Origin: Volvox africanus
Taxonomy: Eukaryota; Chlorophyta; Chlorophyceae; Chlamydomonadales; Volvocaceae
DNA length: 64,000 nt
Direction of reading: 5' to 3'
Assembly: GCA_030268105.1 (NCBI GenBank)
Contig: BSDZ01000089.1
Coordinates: forward strand, 1,302,001-1,366,000
Shown here: positions 49,237-60,970 of the stretch, one piece after another
Position numbering within the stretch: position 1 is the first letter of the stretch
How the letters are laid out: every line of letters begins with the position of its first letter
Position numbers and translations under genes: made by a program
The notes under the pieces: generated by a model
What the model was told of the DNA's origin: nothing
The model's input: only the letters and a program-made list of their open reading frames with translations
Database searches by the model: none

Positions 49237-51533
49237 GGCGGTATTTTGCAATGAACCGAAGCAAGGCAACGCATTATCTGTATGCCCTCATCACCCAAGC
49301 TGTGCGACTCTGTGCAGCCGCTCCGTTGGGGTTGTCCCACGGTGTGGCAGGAACTTCTTATTGAGGAGGAGCTTCGGGGTTACCAATCTTCCCCTGTGCT
49401 CAGTGAAGGCTGGGCCTGTCCTCTACCGAATTTCCATGAAGCCGCCCCCCATGCAAAACTGTCTGTGAAGTTATCCGCTTACACAGTGTATGGTACGCAT
49501 GCGAGATCACCCCACACACTTGAAGCTTGCAGGTTTTCCACCCTTTTGCAATCTTCATGAAAAGTGGCGTGCAGGATGGTTGAAGTTTTAAGCCAGAAAG
49601 TCATAGTTTGTAAAGCCCTTCATTTACATTCCTTCCGGGGAAGATAAGCTGGCGAGGGACCCCTCCAGGCGAGAGTTGCATGCAGATGTGCTCGTGTGAA
49701 GCGACTACAACATCTGCCTTTGGCAGGCTTGCCACGCATTGTGTTTGTGTTGGAAGTTCGTTCGCGCGCTACATAGAACCTATGCCAAAATTTGAACTAT
49801 AAGTATTTGGGATTATTGTTAACGGATACCTTGGCACAAAAACAGAATTTGCCAGTTACGTGCAGTATCCAGGCTTTGCTTGTCCCTGCGTTTGCTTTCT
49901 CTCGCAGGACTTGGAATATGTTAAATTACATGACAGCCAGATTGGCACCGGGAAACCAATATTCTAGACGAACACACTTTGGTAAGCTTCCACGTACCGT
50001 ATCACAACCCTTCCCGCGGCCGTGGCGCTGTCAAGGACAGGGGGGTTACATCCCCCGGTAAAAGTCATGCCTTGTGAAGCACTATACAACGGAAGCGTGC
50101 AGTCCGCTGTACCTAGCCCAAGCAAGGTTGCGCCCCCTGCACCAAATGCGCGGGAGTACGGACCGCGGCAATCCTTCCTACAGTACTGCGATAGCGAGGA
50201 TGCAAGCCAACACCAGGCACGACTAACTAAACTTGGAGGACGCCATCACAGGAGCAGAGGACGGCTAGTACCAATTTCGCCTCCGCCACGACCACCCAGA
50301 CCACACTATCAGAAATTTTGAGTAATGCAGCAAACACAGCTGCAACAGCAACCGAAAGCCCGAGCTTTCGAATATAGCAAGCGCATATAGACGCACATAC
50401 GATATGGATGCGACCGGCAAGATACGGCAAAAGCCCCAGAAAGGAATGAAGTCCAAGAGCACGCTGACAACGTCCACAGATTCACGATACACATGACGTT
50501 ATCCGTGGAGGCCGTGATGGCGCACGGAAAAATGATACAATTGTGGCGCACGGCCGGCACATTACTCGGCGGCACAGCGCACCATGCACGCAAGCGTATT
50601 CTAATCGCTGCAGATCACAACCAAACAGGACGACGCGAATCGCACTAGTATGCGTATGCAATCTGCATACGGTGCCTAACAGCTTCACCACGAGCCCTAA
50701 CACCAGCCCTTAACCTAGGAGTCAACCTTTTCCGTCGCGCGTACCCATGAATCTTCACGACCTAAAAAGAAAACAACAATTAAAACACGAATGACTTTGG
50801 TGCCTGGTCATCTTGTGCCTTCAATGTGCACGGCCCCAAGCCGGTGCTTCCGGCTGACGCTGCGGGACACAGACATCCAGGCAGGCTCTCGTATATGAAA
50901 GGCGGACTAGAAGTACAAGGAACAAAGGTACAAGGAACCTAAACACGGAGGACCTGTCCTGCTGCACCCGACAACTACAGCGACGGAGCAAAGGCCGCCG
51001 GCGATCGGCAGCACACTGTCCGTCTTCGTTGTTGTGGGAGTCCAATCAAACAATAGAAACGCCATTCCATGTCGCATAAGCCAACCAATTTCCATCCGGG
51101 TAGAAAACTCGCACTCTAAAATAACGCAACCAAATTAATATTTTTTCACAACGCATGTCTGTCCTCCCTTCGGGGAACATCCGCGCAGTATTTGTGGACT
51201 TGTGTAACAACTGCACAACGGCAATGAACAGTCTGACGAAATCGCATGCCGATGTGCAGGGGCACTCGCTGCGTGCGCTCTCTCCATGGACGGCATGCCA
51301 TCCTCCCGGCTCTGTTATTGATACAAACCGCAAGCGCGCACCTTGCAGCAGCCTCTAAACCAATTATATTTCGAACGGAAGCTCTACACCGCAGTCATCC
51401 AGTGCATTTGTGGCTAGGAGCAATATGGGATTTCGACCGCTCGAAGGGGGTGCACCCAAAGCAATCCTCCTCCCAAATCAATCCCAAGACCAACCACCAA
51501 TCCTGGCATGTCTTTCGTAAACATTCACCCTCA

Positions 51534-51538
51534 TTACA
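51534..51538 (-). terminator. Possible TGTAA poly(A) signal of RbcX
   Basis: TGTAA on the minus strand about 58 bases after the RbcX stop codon, a close and plausible position. Confidence 0.4.
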
Positions 51539-51595
51539 ATTCAGCCTTGATTTCGTGCCCATACGATGGAACGCCCGCAGACCCAGGCCATCATT

Positions 51596-52697
51596 TCAGG
51601 CGCCCTTAGGTTGAACTGAAGGTGGCCCATCCAGGTCATCCCCAGACAGCTGAGCGCTCCCGTTACCCACGGGCCCGCCCAGGGATGCTTGAAGGCTGGC
51701 CATGGCTGCAGCCCGCATGAGCCGCGTATTGGCCTCCCTTGTCTCCCGGCTAGCCATTTCCGCCACCTGCTGCCACTCAAACTCGTCCAGATAGGCCTCC
51801 CGAACCTCCATTAACCGAAGCGCTGGGATGAAGGTGACACCCATGGTAGAACCAAGTAGGCGCAGGCGCGGCCAAAACAGTAACAAGAGAGGAACAAGAA
51901 GGCAATCGTGTTGCGCTGAATGGGATGCAAGGTAAACATGCAATGTCACGGGCTGCTCACAGATTTATGCAAAGCACGACTCCGCCTCACCAAGCGCGTG
52001 GTTCTTCCGCATAACGTTCGCGAGCCATTCATCGCCACCGTCGCCCTTCATGGGAACGCCAAGGAAGTCCATCAGGTCTAAGTATGCCTGCTGGTTGTAG
52101 CTAGTGTGGCCAGTAAGCGTTGGTCCTGCTGGGCCTTGCAGTTGCTCAAGCACCACTCTGCGCAACGGCATCCAGTATTTCACAATTAAGAATACTAATA
52201 ACGGAATTGGAAGTAATCTGCGTTGCGACCTGCAATAGGTGGCGGAGCTACAATCACGCCCTTCCAGGTGACGGCGTTAGGGTTGTGAAATCAAGTCAAG
52301 AACGTTAAACATGTAATTTTTACATTCTTGAAAAACCAGGTTACAGGAAATGATGACTTCAAAGCCGGCACAGGTAAGTGTCGGAAGATTCGAACAAGTG
52401 ACCCTCCAAATGTGACGCGACTTAGGTTGTTCGGCTTCAGTCTTTAACAGTTGCAGGTTAGGTAAAAGTAACATACCTAGCAGCAACGAAGGTGAAGAGA
52501 GACCTAAGTGCAGTGGCAGCCTTTCGCTCCGGAGACTGCCCGCTGAACGAATCGGCTGGCACGTGCATTCTGGCGGCTGGAATGAACTTAAGTTGCCCTC
52601 GCCTTAGCAGACATGGTTGAGCGTGGGACACTCGCCCGACCGGACGTTTCAAGACGGCTCGACTACCCGTCAGCATGTTTCGTTTCAATTCAAACAT
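51596..52697 (-). CDS. RBCX: RbcX-type Rubisco assembly chaperone, 3 exons
   Basis: Homodimeric chaperone that binds the C-terminal tail of the Rubisco large subunit during L8 assembly in the chloroplast stroma. Exons: 52697-52477, 52157-51991, 51822-51596; the phases close to give 204 aa. Residues 1-44 are a basic transit-like leader ending near MHVPADSFSG. The helical core begins SPERKAATALRSLFTFVAAR and runs on as VVLEQLQGPAG across the first junction, matching the RbcX helix that carries the YLTYQAVRxVLxQL-like pattern. The second conserved block is EWLANVMRKNHALALRLMEV, followed by REAYLDEFEWQQVA. A final helix (REANTRLMRAAAMASL) precedes a Gly/Ser/Pro-rich tail. Both introns interrupt the core. 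It could be either of the two eukaryotic RbcX subtypes; from memory it resembles the green-algal RbcX-II form. Confidence 0.82.
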
Positions 52698-52836
52698 CTT
52701 TTCTTGTCTCTATACGCAAGTCCCCTATGTAACTTACACCGGACGAAGGAGCTTCCAAGCAAGGGCAAATGAAAAGACAACCACACGAGACAATTTACAA
52801 TTGATAACGAAATTAGTTATACAAGTTGCTCGGTAG

Positions 52837-52844
52837 CTTATATA
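52837..52844 (-). promoter_or_regulatory. TATA-like element upstream of RbcX
   Basis: TATATAAG on the minus strand about 140 bases upstream of the RbcX ATG, a reasonable distance for a core promoter with a short 5' UTR. Motif and position only. Confidence 0.35.
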
Positions 52845-54340
52845 CTTGACTTAGGAAGGTAACTGTGTAAGGATAGGTACTTAAAGAGGTTTGACTTTCT
52901 TCGAAGCACCCGTACATGCTCCGGGACCTGATTGAGGTACATGTACTGTCCTTAGGTACTGTCCATCGAAACCTTATGTCGTAACATCAGGAATTCCTTT
53001 ACGGCAATCTTTGAATGAACTTTTAGTCTGAGAATTATTACCTCCAACTCGTATATCGACGTGGATTGCGAGCCTTTCCTTAAACGAATCCCCCACTCAA
53101 CATCGAACGCTATCTTCTTCCAACCCAAGCACAGCATAGGCATGGATTTTAGAGGCCAAAATGGGCTTCCTTCCGATTATTGCTGTTCCCTGTTGGCTGC
53201 GTAGCCCTGCATAGCTGTAGCGTGTAAAAATGCAGCGAAAGTTAGGGCACAGTCGGGGTTTTAGATGGATGTTTAGATAGATGCTTTAGATGCATATTGA
53301 AGCTTTGGAAATGAGTCTTGCTTAGTTACTGGATCGAGGTTTAAGCTGGATTTTCAGGTTATGGAAGCGGGTTTTGATGTTCTAGCTACAAGGATGGATG
53401 AATAGGCGAACGAATGAAGGGATTAGGGAGAGTTAAACAGGCGTAAAGAGGCGGATGATGCAAAAGGTTAAATTAAAGTTGCGGGGTCCATCCGCTGCGA
53501 TATTGAACCAAGGGTCATCCGCTGCGACGAGGTCCACGTATAGGTGCAATTTAGGATATTGCCAGTTATCATATTTGCCAAATTATCCATACCAGAATTC
53601 GCCTTACATATAATCGACAAGGAAGAAGCCAACCCTTGCCAATACGACTGCATGAAAGCACCCCGAAGCCATGTATGGTGCATCGTGGCACTTGCGGATG
53701 ATTGGTAGGTACTGTATGATTTAGTGGTTCGTGAGCCTCCATTCTGGCTCGTTCCGGGCCTTAGAAGCTCACAAACTGGAGTCATAAACTTATACAGCTC
53801 GACACTCGAAGTCAGCTTCACACTTGGACCCCAACGGGTAATTTGTCAGCGTTTTGAGGAAGGCTGACGGTGGCCTTCCTTGGCAATGCCGCAACGTCAG
53901 CTTGCCTGCGTTACCAAGCTCAGCATTTGACCACTTCCATCTCGCCTCCTGTACCACGAGACGGCTGCACATCTCCGTCCGCTCAAGATCCAAGTTCATT
54001 TAAGCAGTCGGCGTAAGGATAGAGGCCCACTGTTGTATTCAAATTTTAAGTTTTCTTACACTGTTGAGACATAAAAGCAGGTGCATCATAAAGCAGTACA
54101 TGAGACATACATATATTAGCAGAAGGAGCAGGGCTGCGCCCAGGTGAGTGAGCCACTGGTGCAAAAACCCACCACCGTGTAACCCTGACGTAAATGTAAG
54201 AGAGAAAGCGCGCATGGCCACAACTAGCATAACCGGCTCTACAATAGTGAACAAATGCGAGTGGCCGCGACCCGCCCAACCATCCAAATGGGGAGACAGA
54301 TGCCACCATCCGCCTCAAGGTGCATGTACACAGCCTTCTG

Positions 54341-54396
54341 TCCCCGCCCTTGTGTCCCCGCCCTTGTGTCCCCGCCCTTGTGTCCCCGCCCTTGTC
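54341..54396 (+). repeat. 14-base minisatellite, four copies
   Basis: Unit GTGTCCCCGCCCTT, repeated four times head to tail; the outer copies differ by one or two bases. It lies in non-coding sequence upstream of RbcX. Confidence 0.9.
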
Positions 54397-54803
54397 CCAT
54401 TAGCCATGGAAGCATTCTCAACCTCTTCTTATGTGACGTGGTCATCTTCCCAGGCCCAACTGTCGCCCTGCAAATGTACCGCACTCTCAACTTCACATCC
54501 CTGAAAATATATTTCCCAATGCCATAACGCACTGTAATTCTCCAAATGCAGTAGGTTGATGAACCTATCGATGCATAACAAACAGCCCAGGGCACAAACC
54601 GTTCCTTCGGCGACATTGTCGTCTGTAAGTCTTTGAGATCCAGTAAAACGGTTTCAGGTCAGGTCCTCTGAGCACCTGTCGTATTGTCCTCACTATAAAT
54701 AAGCCGCCCTAGCAAGTCGCTTCGAGTGAACAGCCGTGTCCGCAACCTTCCTTCCACGTCCCGCATTACCACTTCTGAGAAGTCGTAATTAATGCAGCTA
54801 CCA

Positions 54804-57050
54804 CTATTGCTGCCACTGCTGCGGCGGCGGTTGCTCACCAATCTCGTCCCCAGTCTCCCCTTCCAATTCAAGTTCTGCAATGCTGCAGAACCGGTTCCGT
54901 GCGCCCTTCAATAATAGCAGGTGCGCTAGACGGCACTGCGCGAGCCACCGTTCCCAAGCCAGCGCCGCAGCCTCGTTGTAACGATGGTGCGAGTGATGGT
55001 GTAACTGTTGTTGCCACCTGCTATCCGCGGTCATCTGCACCCGCACGGGCGGCGGTGGCGGTCGCTGACGTGGCAGCAGCGGTGCCGCCAAAGAGCCCTC
55101 CAATAACAGCTGGAATGCAGTGGCCTGCAACTGCAGCTGTGCCCGGCCGTGCGCCACCGCGTCCTGTACAGAGCTGCACAGCAGCGCCGGCGGCGCCATC
55201 ATGCAATGCACAGTGCCAGCCGGCGCCAGGTTTGCTACCATCGGCGGCGGTGATGGCAGCAGAACATGCCAAGGCGTCTCAGGAATGGCTGTGCTATTAC
55301 CGAGTGAGTTGGCTTGTAAGTCAGGTGCCGTGTAGCCGGCCCCGGCAGCACCAGCAGTAGCTGCAGAGGCCTCGCCGCCGGCTGGGATGGGTACATGCGC
55401 CCACACAGCATCTGGCAACCACAACCCCACTGGCCGGCGCATGCAGAACTTTTGCTCGCCTGGCAGGCAGGCAGGCATACCGCGGAGACAGACATTTAAT
55501 TCTGATGCACTTCTATATTGGTGGGAGTAGGCGTCCTTTCTCGGGTGCGTTCTCCCTAGCACATAGCACACACCTGCCGTCAAGCACATCACGAACCATG
55601 GGCCTTTGCGAGCACTGGTTCTTACCTGCAGCTACTGCCAGTCCGTCTCGAGCCGGCTGTTGTAGCTGCTTTGCGGGCTGCGACAACTTTTGCAAGAAGC
55701 CGGGGGCCGCCGGTCCACGCCTGCCCCTGGATGACGCTGACTCGCTGCCCGAGATATCACACAGTAGGCTCCGCAAGAAGCGGTTCCGCCGTAGTGCCGC
55801 CGCCTCCTCTAGCTCCTCGTCATCAATCTCAAGCTCTGCAGCTATGCCTGCGAGTGCATCGATGCCACGGCTGCTGCTGCTGCTGCCATTAACCACGCAA
55901 CCACTTAGGCCTACTGTTGCTGCTGCCCCCCGTGGAGGCGGTCGTGATGTGGCCAGCGTCGGCGTTGTCACGTCCGGCTGCACGGCGGCTCGCAGCTGCG
56001 CTTGCAGATCACCTAGCTCAATGCGGAGCAGCTCCAAATCGGCTAGGAGGGCAACGCAGGTGTCGGCCTGGGTGGTCCGGCGGTTTGCGCCCGCTACGCC
56101 GCCATGCGTTCCCCGGGTGCGGGCCAATTCTGAAAGGGACTGCAGAGTAGGGATGCCGGGTGCGGCAGTCACAGCGACACCGAAGGACGACTTAAATATG
56201 GGGGAGGTGCGGGTACGTGCCACACTGGTAAGATACGGCGACTTGAGGCCGGTGCCGGAAAGGAGGTGGAAAACACAGCTGTCCTAAACGCCAAAAACTC
56301 TCACGGCGTGGACAGGTTGTTGGGGTTCACTAGGGGTTGGGTATGGGTTATCGGGGATTTCAGGGGATTTGAATGGGGTCAGGGTCACAAGAGCGGTGAT
56401 AACTCTCCGTCCGAAGACGAAACAAGACTATTAATCAAGTCGCATGCGCGATCAATTGCACCACAAATGCACCGCTTATCGCTCTTATCTCTAAGAAGGC
56501 GTCAGGCTATTCCACGGGTCTGGGGTTTTGCACCCCTGGTCTGTCGCAAGATGACGAGATTCGTATCCAAATGAGCATCCTACCTCGCGGCGCAATGCTC
56601 CATTAATACAGGCAAAGAGCCCTCTGTGAACACGATATCTTGTCCATGCGTACGTCCACACCTCTAAATGCCTGTAATGCGCCGTAAGGCTCATCATTAT
56701 GACCACGGCGCTAGCAGCCAGTTGGTCCCACCATAAAAATACAGGCGTACCTGAATCAGCCATGTCTGCGCCGCCACGAGTGCAGCAAAGAGGACCTGGG
56801 CCCTGCGTTGCAGCTCCGCTGGCGATGCCCCCAACGACATCCGGTTAAGTTGATCGGCAGCCTGCGAGGTGACCGCCACCCCCCCACCTCCACCGCCACT
56901 TATATTGCTTCTGTTGCCGGCTGGACTGTGGGGAAACTGTCGGGCGAGGGTCGAACGGTATGCGTTACCGGCCGCTGTTACCGTGTCCGCCAGAGATGTG
57001 CCGCCAGAAGTTCTGCTGCCGCCACCTGCCGGAATGTGTGGCAGCAGCAT
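54804..57050 (-). CDS. Unrecognised protein, coiled-coil and low-complexity; model tentative
   Basis: I do not recognise this protein. Likely exons (minus): 57050-56751 (begins MLLPHIPAGGG, ends AAQTWLIQ at a good GTACGC donor), about 56229-55626 (ends at GCAG|GTAAGA), and about 55437-54804 (ends in a Gln-rich tail before the stop). A short segment 56671-56584 is flanked by good splice signals (HLEVWTYAWTRY) but its phase does not fit, so the 5' half is unresolved. The second exon encodes an amphipathic helix (CVALLADLELLRIELGDLQA) and an acidic stretch (ELEIDDEELEEAAALRRN). The third is Ala/Pro/His-rich with one conserved-looking end, ARNRFCSIAELELEGE. Long open frames, low stop density and codon-like composition support coding. 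It could be the 3' half of the gene at 57.2-59.5 kb. Confidence 0.45.
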
Positions 57051-57192
57051 AGCGTATCAGCAGCAGCCTAAGCATATAACATGACAAATATAACACACAT
57101 AGATAGGGAACATACATAGATCGGGAATATAAAGACAGAGTGCGTCCTCACAAACAGAGGAACGAATGAAACTTCGAAGCATAGTATTAATG

Positions 57193-59470
57193 CTACTTGA
57201 TGGCCTCGAGCGTCCCGCTCAGCAAGGCATCCGGGAAAGCTGCGAAAAGTGAGGTTAAGCGAAAGATACTCGCCCTCGCAGCTGCCCGTGTTGGTGCGCT
57301 GGTTTATGCTGTGCAAGTGCTGCCCTGCTACCCCTCAGCAGTACGCAAGCATGCTTTCCGTGCTATGCGTGCGCGAATCATGCCTACGCGGGCCTGGAGT
57401 TCTCCAGAATGCTTTGGAGATTGTCTTGACAGCTGCACCAGATCCTTAGTACCGATGCCGTACGTTCATTTTTTGTCCCTAATGAACCTGAACGGAAATC
57501 ATTATTCCCAGGCAAGTAGGCCCAAAGACACCTTTCCGGGTTTCTTGACACAGAAACCTCAAGTCAAAAAACAGTCTTGACACAGCGCCCGGCATTGATC
57601 ATGAATGGTGCTACGAACAGCGCTCACTGCGTTCCATTCCTTTCACCAGTGTACACCGAGCACATGCAGCAGCGCCAAGTCCATCATCCCGCCTACATGC
57701 GATGCGCCTGGACTCCTTTCTGCCCCGTTTAGGTCATGGCGGGGTTCCTACTGTGCAGCTGACAGCCATAAAATACTACTTTAAGCCGCCTAAAGCTGCG
57801 CGTGCGCGCGGAGCCACAAATGAGGAAGTGAATGTGAGTTGGTACGCGATGCCAGAGCACACCTCTCCGTTTTTCTTGGTACTGCTGCAACAGCTGATCT
57901 CGGGTCTTTAGCGTCTCCCTATATCGGTGCATTGCGCGCCTCAATGGCAGCGGCAGCTGAGGCAGTCCCGCCGGCTTTGGCTCCGCATTAGCACCCTGCT
58001 GCTGTTGGTAGAACTGGCTGTCAGACTGGAGACCTTGCGGGGCGGACCCGTTGAAGCCGACCCCAAGAGCAGCCGCCGCTGCCAACGCGCGCTGTGCCGC
58101 AAGCGGCAAGTGCGAAGTAGTGCTGCTGATAAATACAGAGTCTGTAGCGCTGGCATCTCCTTGAGCCTGGTCGGACTTGGCCGAGGAAGATCCAGCGCTT
58201 CCCGGCTTGGACATGCCAGCCTGGGCTAACTCGCGAACTTGAGAAGTTTCCCCCACGGTGGGCAAAGTAGGTCGCGGCGGCGCAGGCACGGCTGCGAATG
58301 TCCCCAATGCTGTCCTGACGCCGGTGCGCCGCTGAGGCGACGTGTCACGGGTTCGGCTGACACCAGCAAGACCCGATGGCCGCTCCGCTGCCGTCACGTT
58401 CGCATGGCTCCGCGGACCTGCAACAGGCGTTCGGTTACAGGGGGCCGCCCTTCCGACAGATCCGGCTCGGCCTCCGGTTCCGGAGCTTCCACCGGGAAGG
58501 GGCGGCCGAGTTGCAGTGGACGTCCCAGTCGCTGGCGCTGGCACTGAATCCACCGGCGTGCATGATGGTGATGGGCTGCTAGGATCTATCAGACTCTTCC
58601 CTGCGACTGAGCTGATCCCGCCACCGCTGGCTGTAAAAGGAGATGCTCGCTCTGGCGATGGACTCCAAGCCTTAGGGACGAAGCCCGCGGGAGCAACGCT
58701 CCCAGGCGCCTGTGCATTGTCCTGTTGGCGTTGATTACAAAAACAACACATATAACGTATCAGCCATCTGGGGACGGCGATCTGTTCGCCAACAATGTTT
58801 TTGTGGCTTCTGTGCTTGTCAGGAGTTCACAACGCCTGGGTCAACAACGCCGTCACTTCCCACAGACGGTCATCTTCCGATCGGGCCTTTGTAGGCGGAC
58901 ACAACAGAGATACAACACTGCACACCTGACTAAGGGACGCCCGCCTGTCTGGCGGTGTGGCTGCCGGGGAGGACGTGCTGGAGTAAGCTGCATCAGAATG
59001 TAACATGTGAGGATGGGCAAGCGTAAGGATTGGAATTGGCAGGCAAGCCAGCATCGCTCTTCAAAGCGCAGGAATGCAGATCTACTTGTAGCACCCGTCA
59101 ATAATGTTCACCCGTCAGCATTAAGGGGCCTCTGCCACGTGCAGGACCCGTGAAAAAGCCGACCATTGTAACTGTTTGCCAATCGGTTGATTTACAACCG
59201 ACTTAAGGAGCCGAAGCGGGTGTGAGGTTGTCTCCTTGCCACTCAACCGCGCCATGCGAATGTAAGAGTGGATTGCTTAAGGCTGCGCCGCACATGCATG
59301 GCAAGGACATACAAAACCTCGCCGGTGGGCCCTTCAGCAAAAAGATCTTGTCAACAAGAATGTCGCCATTGGCCGACGGTTGACTCCCCGTGTACGGAGC
59401 TGACCACTAGGTTCTCACCGCCGCGCGATGATGATGATGATGTCAGCCAGGGTGCTGGCTGCGGCTCACC
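57193..59470 (-). CDS. Unrecognised Ser/Pro-rich protein with a coiled-coil segment; model tentative
   Basis: No family recognised. The best-supported exon is 58721-57863: it opens after a CAACAG acceptor, encodes about 286 residues rich in Ser, Ala, Pro and Gly with several Arg-rich patches, and ends in a helical segment (RRAMHRYRETLKTRDQLLQQ) before a GTGTGC donor. An upstream exon ending at 58922 (PPDRRASLSQ) joins it in phase, and another possible exon lies near 59460-59403. Downstream, a frame with GELQARVGMIRARIARKACL (about 57420-57330) and a terminal frame with SIFRLTSLFAAFPDALLSGT, ending at the TAG at 57193-57195, look coding, but I could not make all phases agree. The true start is not established, and the gene may continue into 54.8-57.05 kb. 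Confidence 0.4.
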
Positions 59471-60970
59471 CACAAGTCTGCAGGAAAAAGATATCATCCA
59501 AGGCATTAAGGGTCGCAATGCATGAGCACGCGCAAGAAGCGAGAACACGTAGCTGGCAGGCAGGCTCATCATTAGTATCATCTCGCGGAGGTACACAGCG
59601 GCGCCACAATACAGCATGCTCATGAATGCATTGAAGCGCAGTGAGTCACAACCAGGTGATAACGCGCTGCATCCAGCTATATGGGAAATGGGCCCCCCTT
59701 TTGATGGCCCCCCTTTAAATCAGCGATGCCTGTCTGAGGTGCTGGTGCTGAGGGTGCATTTTGCAGGCAGCTTTCGAATAGTTGGTACCACCATCTATCT
59801 CCACCATCTATCTTCATGGACTTCAAGCACTTTAAGTCCTACCCCTAGCATGCACGAAGGACATCAGCACCAGCACCTCCCATATTCCCAAGCGGCCGGA
59901 TCTCCTGCCGTTGGCATACTCGTGGAACTGAAACACTATAATGGGAACATGCATACTCCAAGTGCGGAAGAGGGAAACTTGAGCATGCACCGATGGCACG
60001 GCGAGGGTTGCCGAACACGTTACCGGCTTTGAAGAAATGAGCTGCAGCGCCGTAAATCTGCCACCACAGCCTGCGCAGCTGCCGTGTGGCCCGAAAGCTC
60101 CACGTATGTCTGCGGCGAGGTGGTGGCGGGATATCGCACAGCTCAGGCTGCGCTGATGTGGCACCCCAATATTTTGCCCCTGAAATTTGCAATAGTGGTG
60201 TCGACCTCCATGGCCGTGACGTTTCATGCTGTCCTGTAAGCCATAGCGTCTGTCAAAGCACGACCGAGACATGGTCCCCTGGGTCGGTCATCATGTATCA
60301 CAGTTTGCAGCATCACGACACTGAAGGCAAGCCATTAGGGTTCCCTTGCACATCTGGCATATCTGTCCCGTACACCCTTATGGGATATCAAGCATGTACT
60401 CCCTTGCATACCTCTCCGACATTTACAATGAGCCGGTTCAAGGAACCAAGAAGCCGTTGGGCTTCCTCAGCTTCAGCAGGTTCCGCTCTCACCGGCATGC
60501 TGCGCTCGTGCTGTGCACTACTTCACTTCCCCCTGCAACTATATAAGTTTACATGATCGACAATTTATATGTCACTGGACCTGATTAATGTCGCGCGACG
60601 TTAATAAAGATACATTTTTTCATTAATACGAATTGCTTGGCATGCCTTTTACTCGCCTGCAAGAATTGTAGAATTCCCATGGTTTCCGAAGGGAAATACC
60701 GTTATCATTAATGTTAAGATTGTCCTGCTCTTATATCCGATGCGGACTGTTGTCTACACGTACTGCACCTCCAAAAATATTGACGACTGCGCACATCACA
60801 GAAAACACGTGTGCAGTCCTTTAATTCAAATTTACACAACCTGAACTCATCGGGCATGGTGTGGAGAAAATATAGCTGTTATCTCGTAGTGCGACGTTTC
60901 TGACAGAAAATAATTATGCGAAATCGCGTCTATACCTAAAGCGGCACAAATCTAGTCCAGGATCATTAGG
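59471..60970. other. Region between the minus-strand gene(s) and the USP48-like gene
   Basis: About 1.5 kb of probable divergent promoter sequence. On the minus strand around 60110-60030 there is a short frame (RQLRRLWWQIYGAAAHFFKA) that looks protein-like and could be a further 5' exon of the unrecognised gene, but no splice model supports it. The last 400 bases before 60971 are A+T-rich, as expected for a 5' flank. Confidence 0.45.

Larger units (their letters stand above)
48850..51595. other. Convergent intergenic region between Z-ISO and RbcX
   Basis: About 2.7 kb between two genes that point at each other, so both 3' UTRs should lie here: TGTAA at 49232-49236 on plus for Z-ISO and at 51534-51538 on minus for RbcX. 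The middle is A+T-richer and contains no exon I can support. Confidence 0.6.
52698..54803. other. Intergenic upstream of RbcX, with a short tandem repeat
   Basis: About 2.1 kb between the RbcX start and the stop of the next minus-strand gene. It should hold the RbcX promoter and the 3' UTR of that gene. It contains a 14-base tandem repeat at about 54341-54396. No exon is supported; short frames on both strands show no domain. Confidence 0.55.

Noticed and set aside
50309..51095. Several minus-strand frames of 60-95 codons between Z-ISO and RbcX
   Set aside because: They are short, Cys/Ser-rich by composition and without motifs or splice continuity. Consistent with random frames in non-coding DNA.
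60086..60556. A 156-codon plus-strand open frame before the USP48-like gene
   Set aside because: It lacks a good start context and any recognisable motif. A competing minus-strand frame overlaps it and neither is supported.
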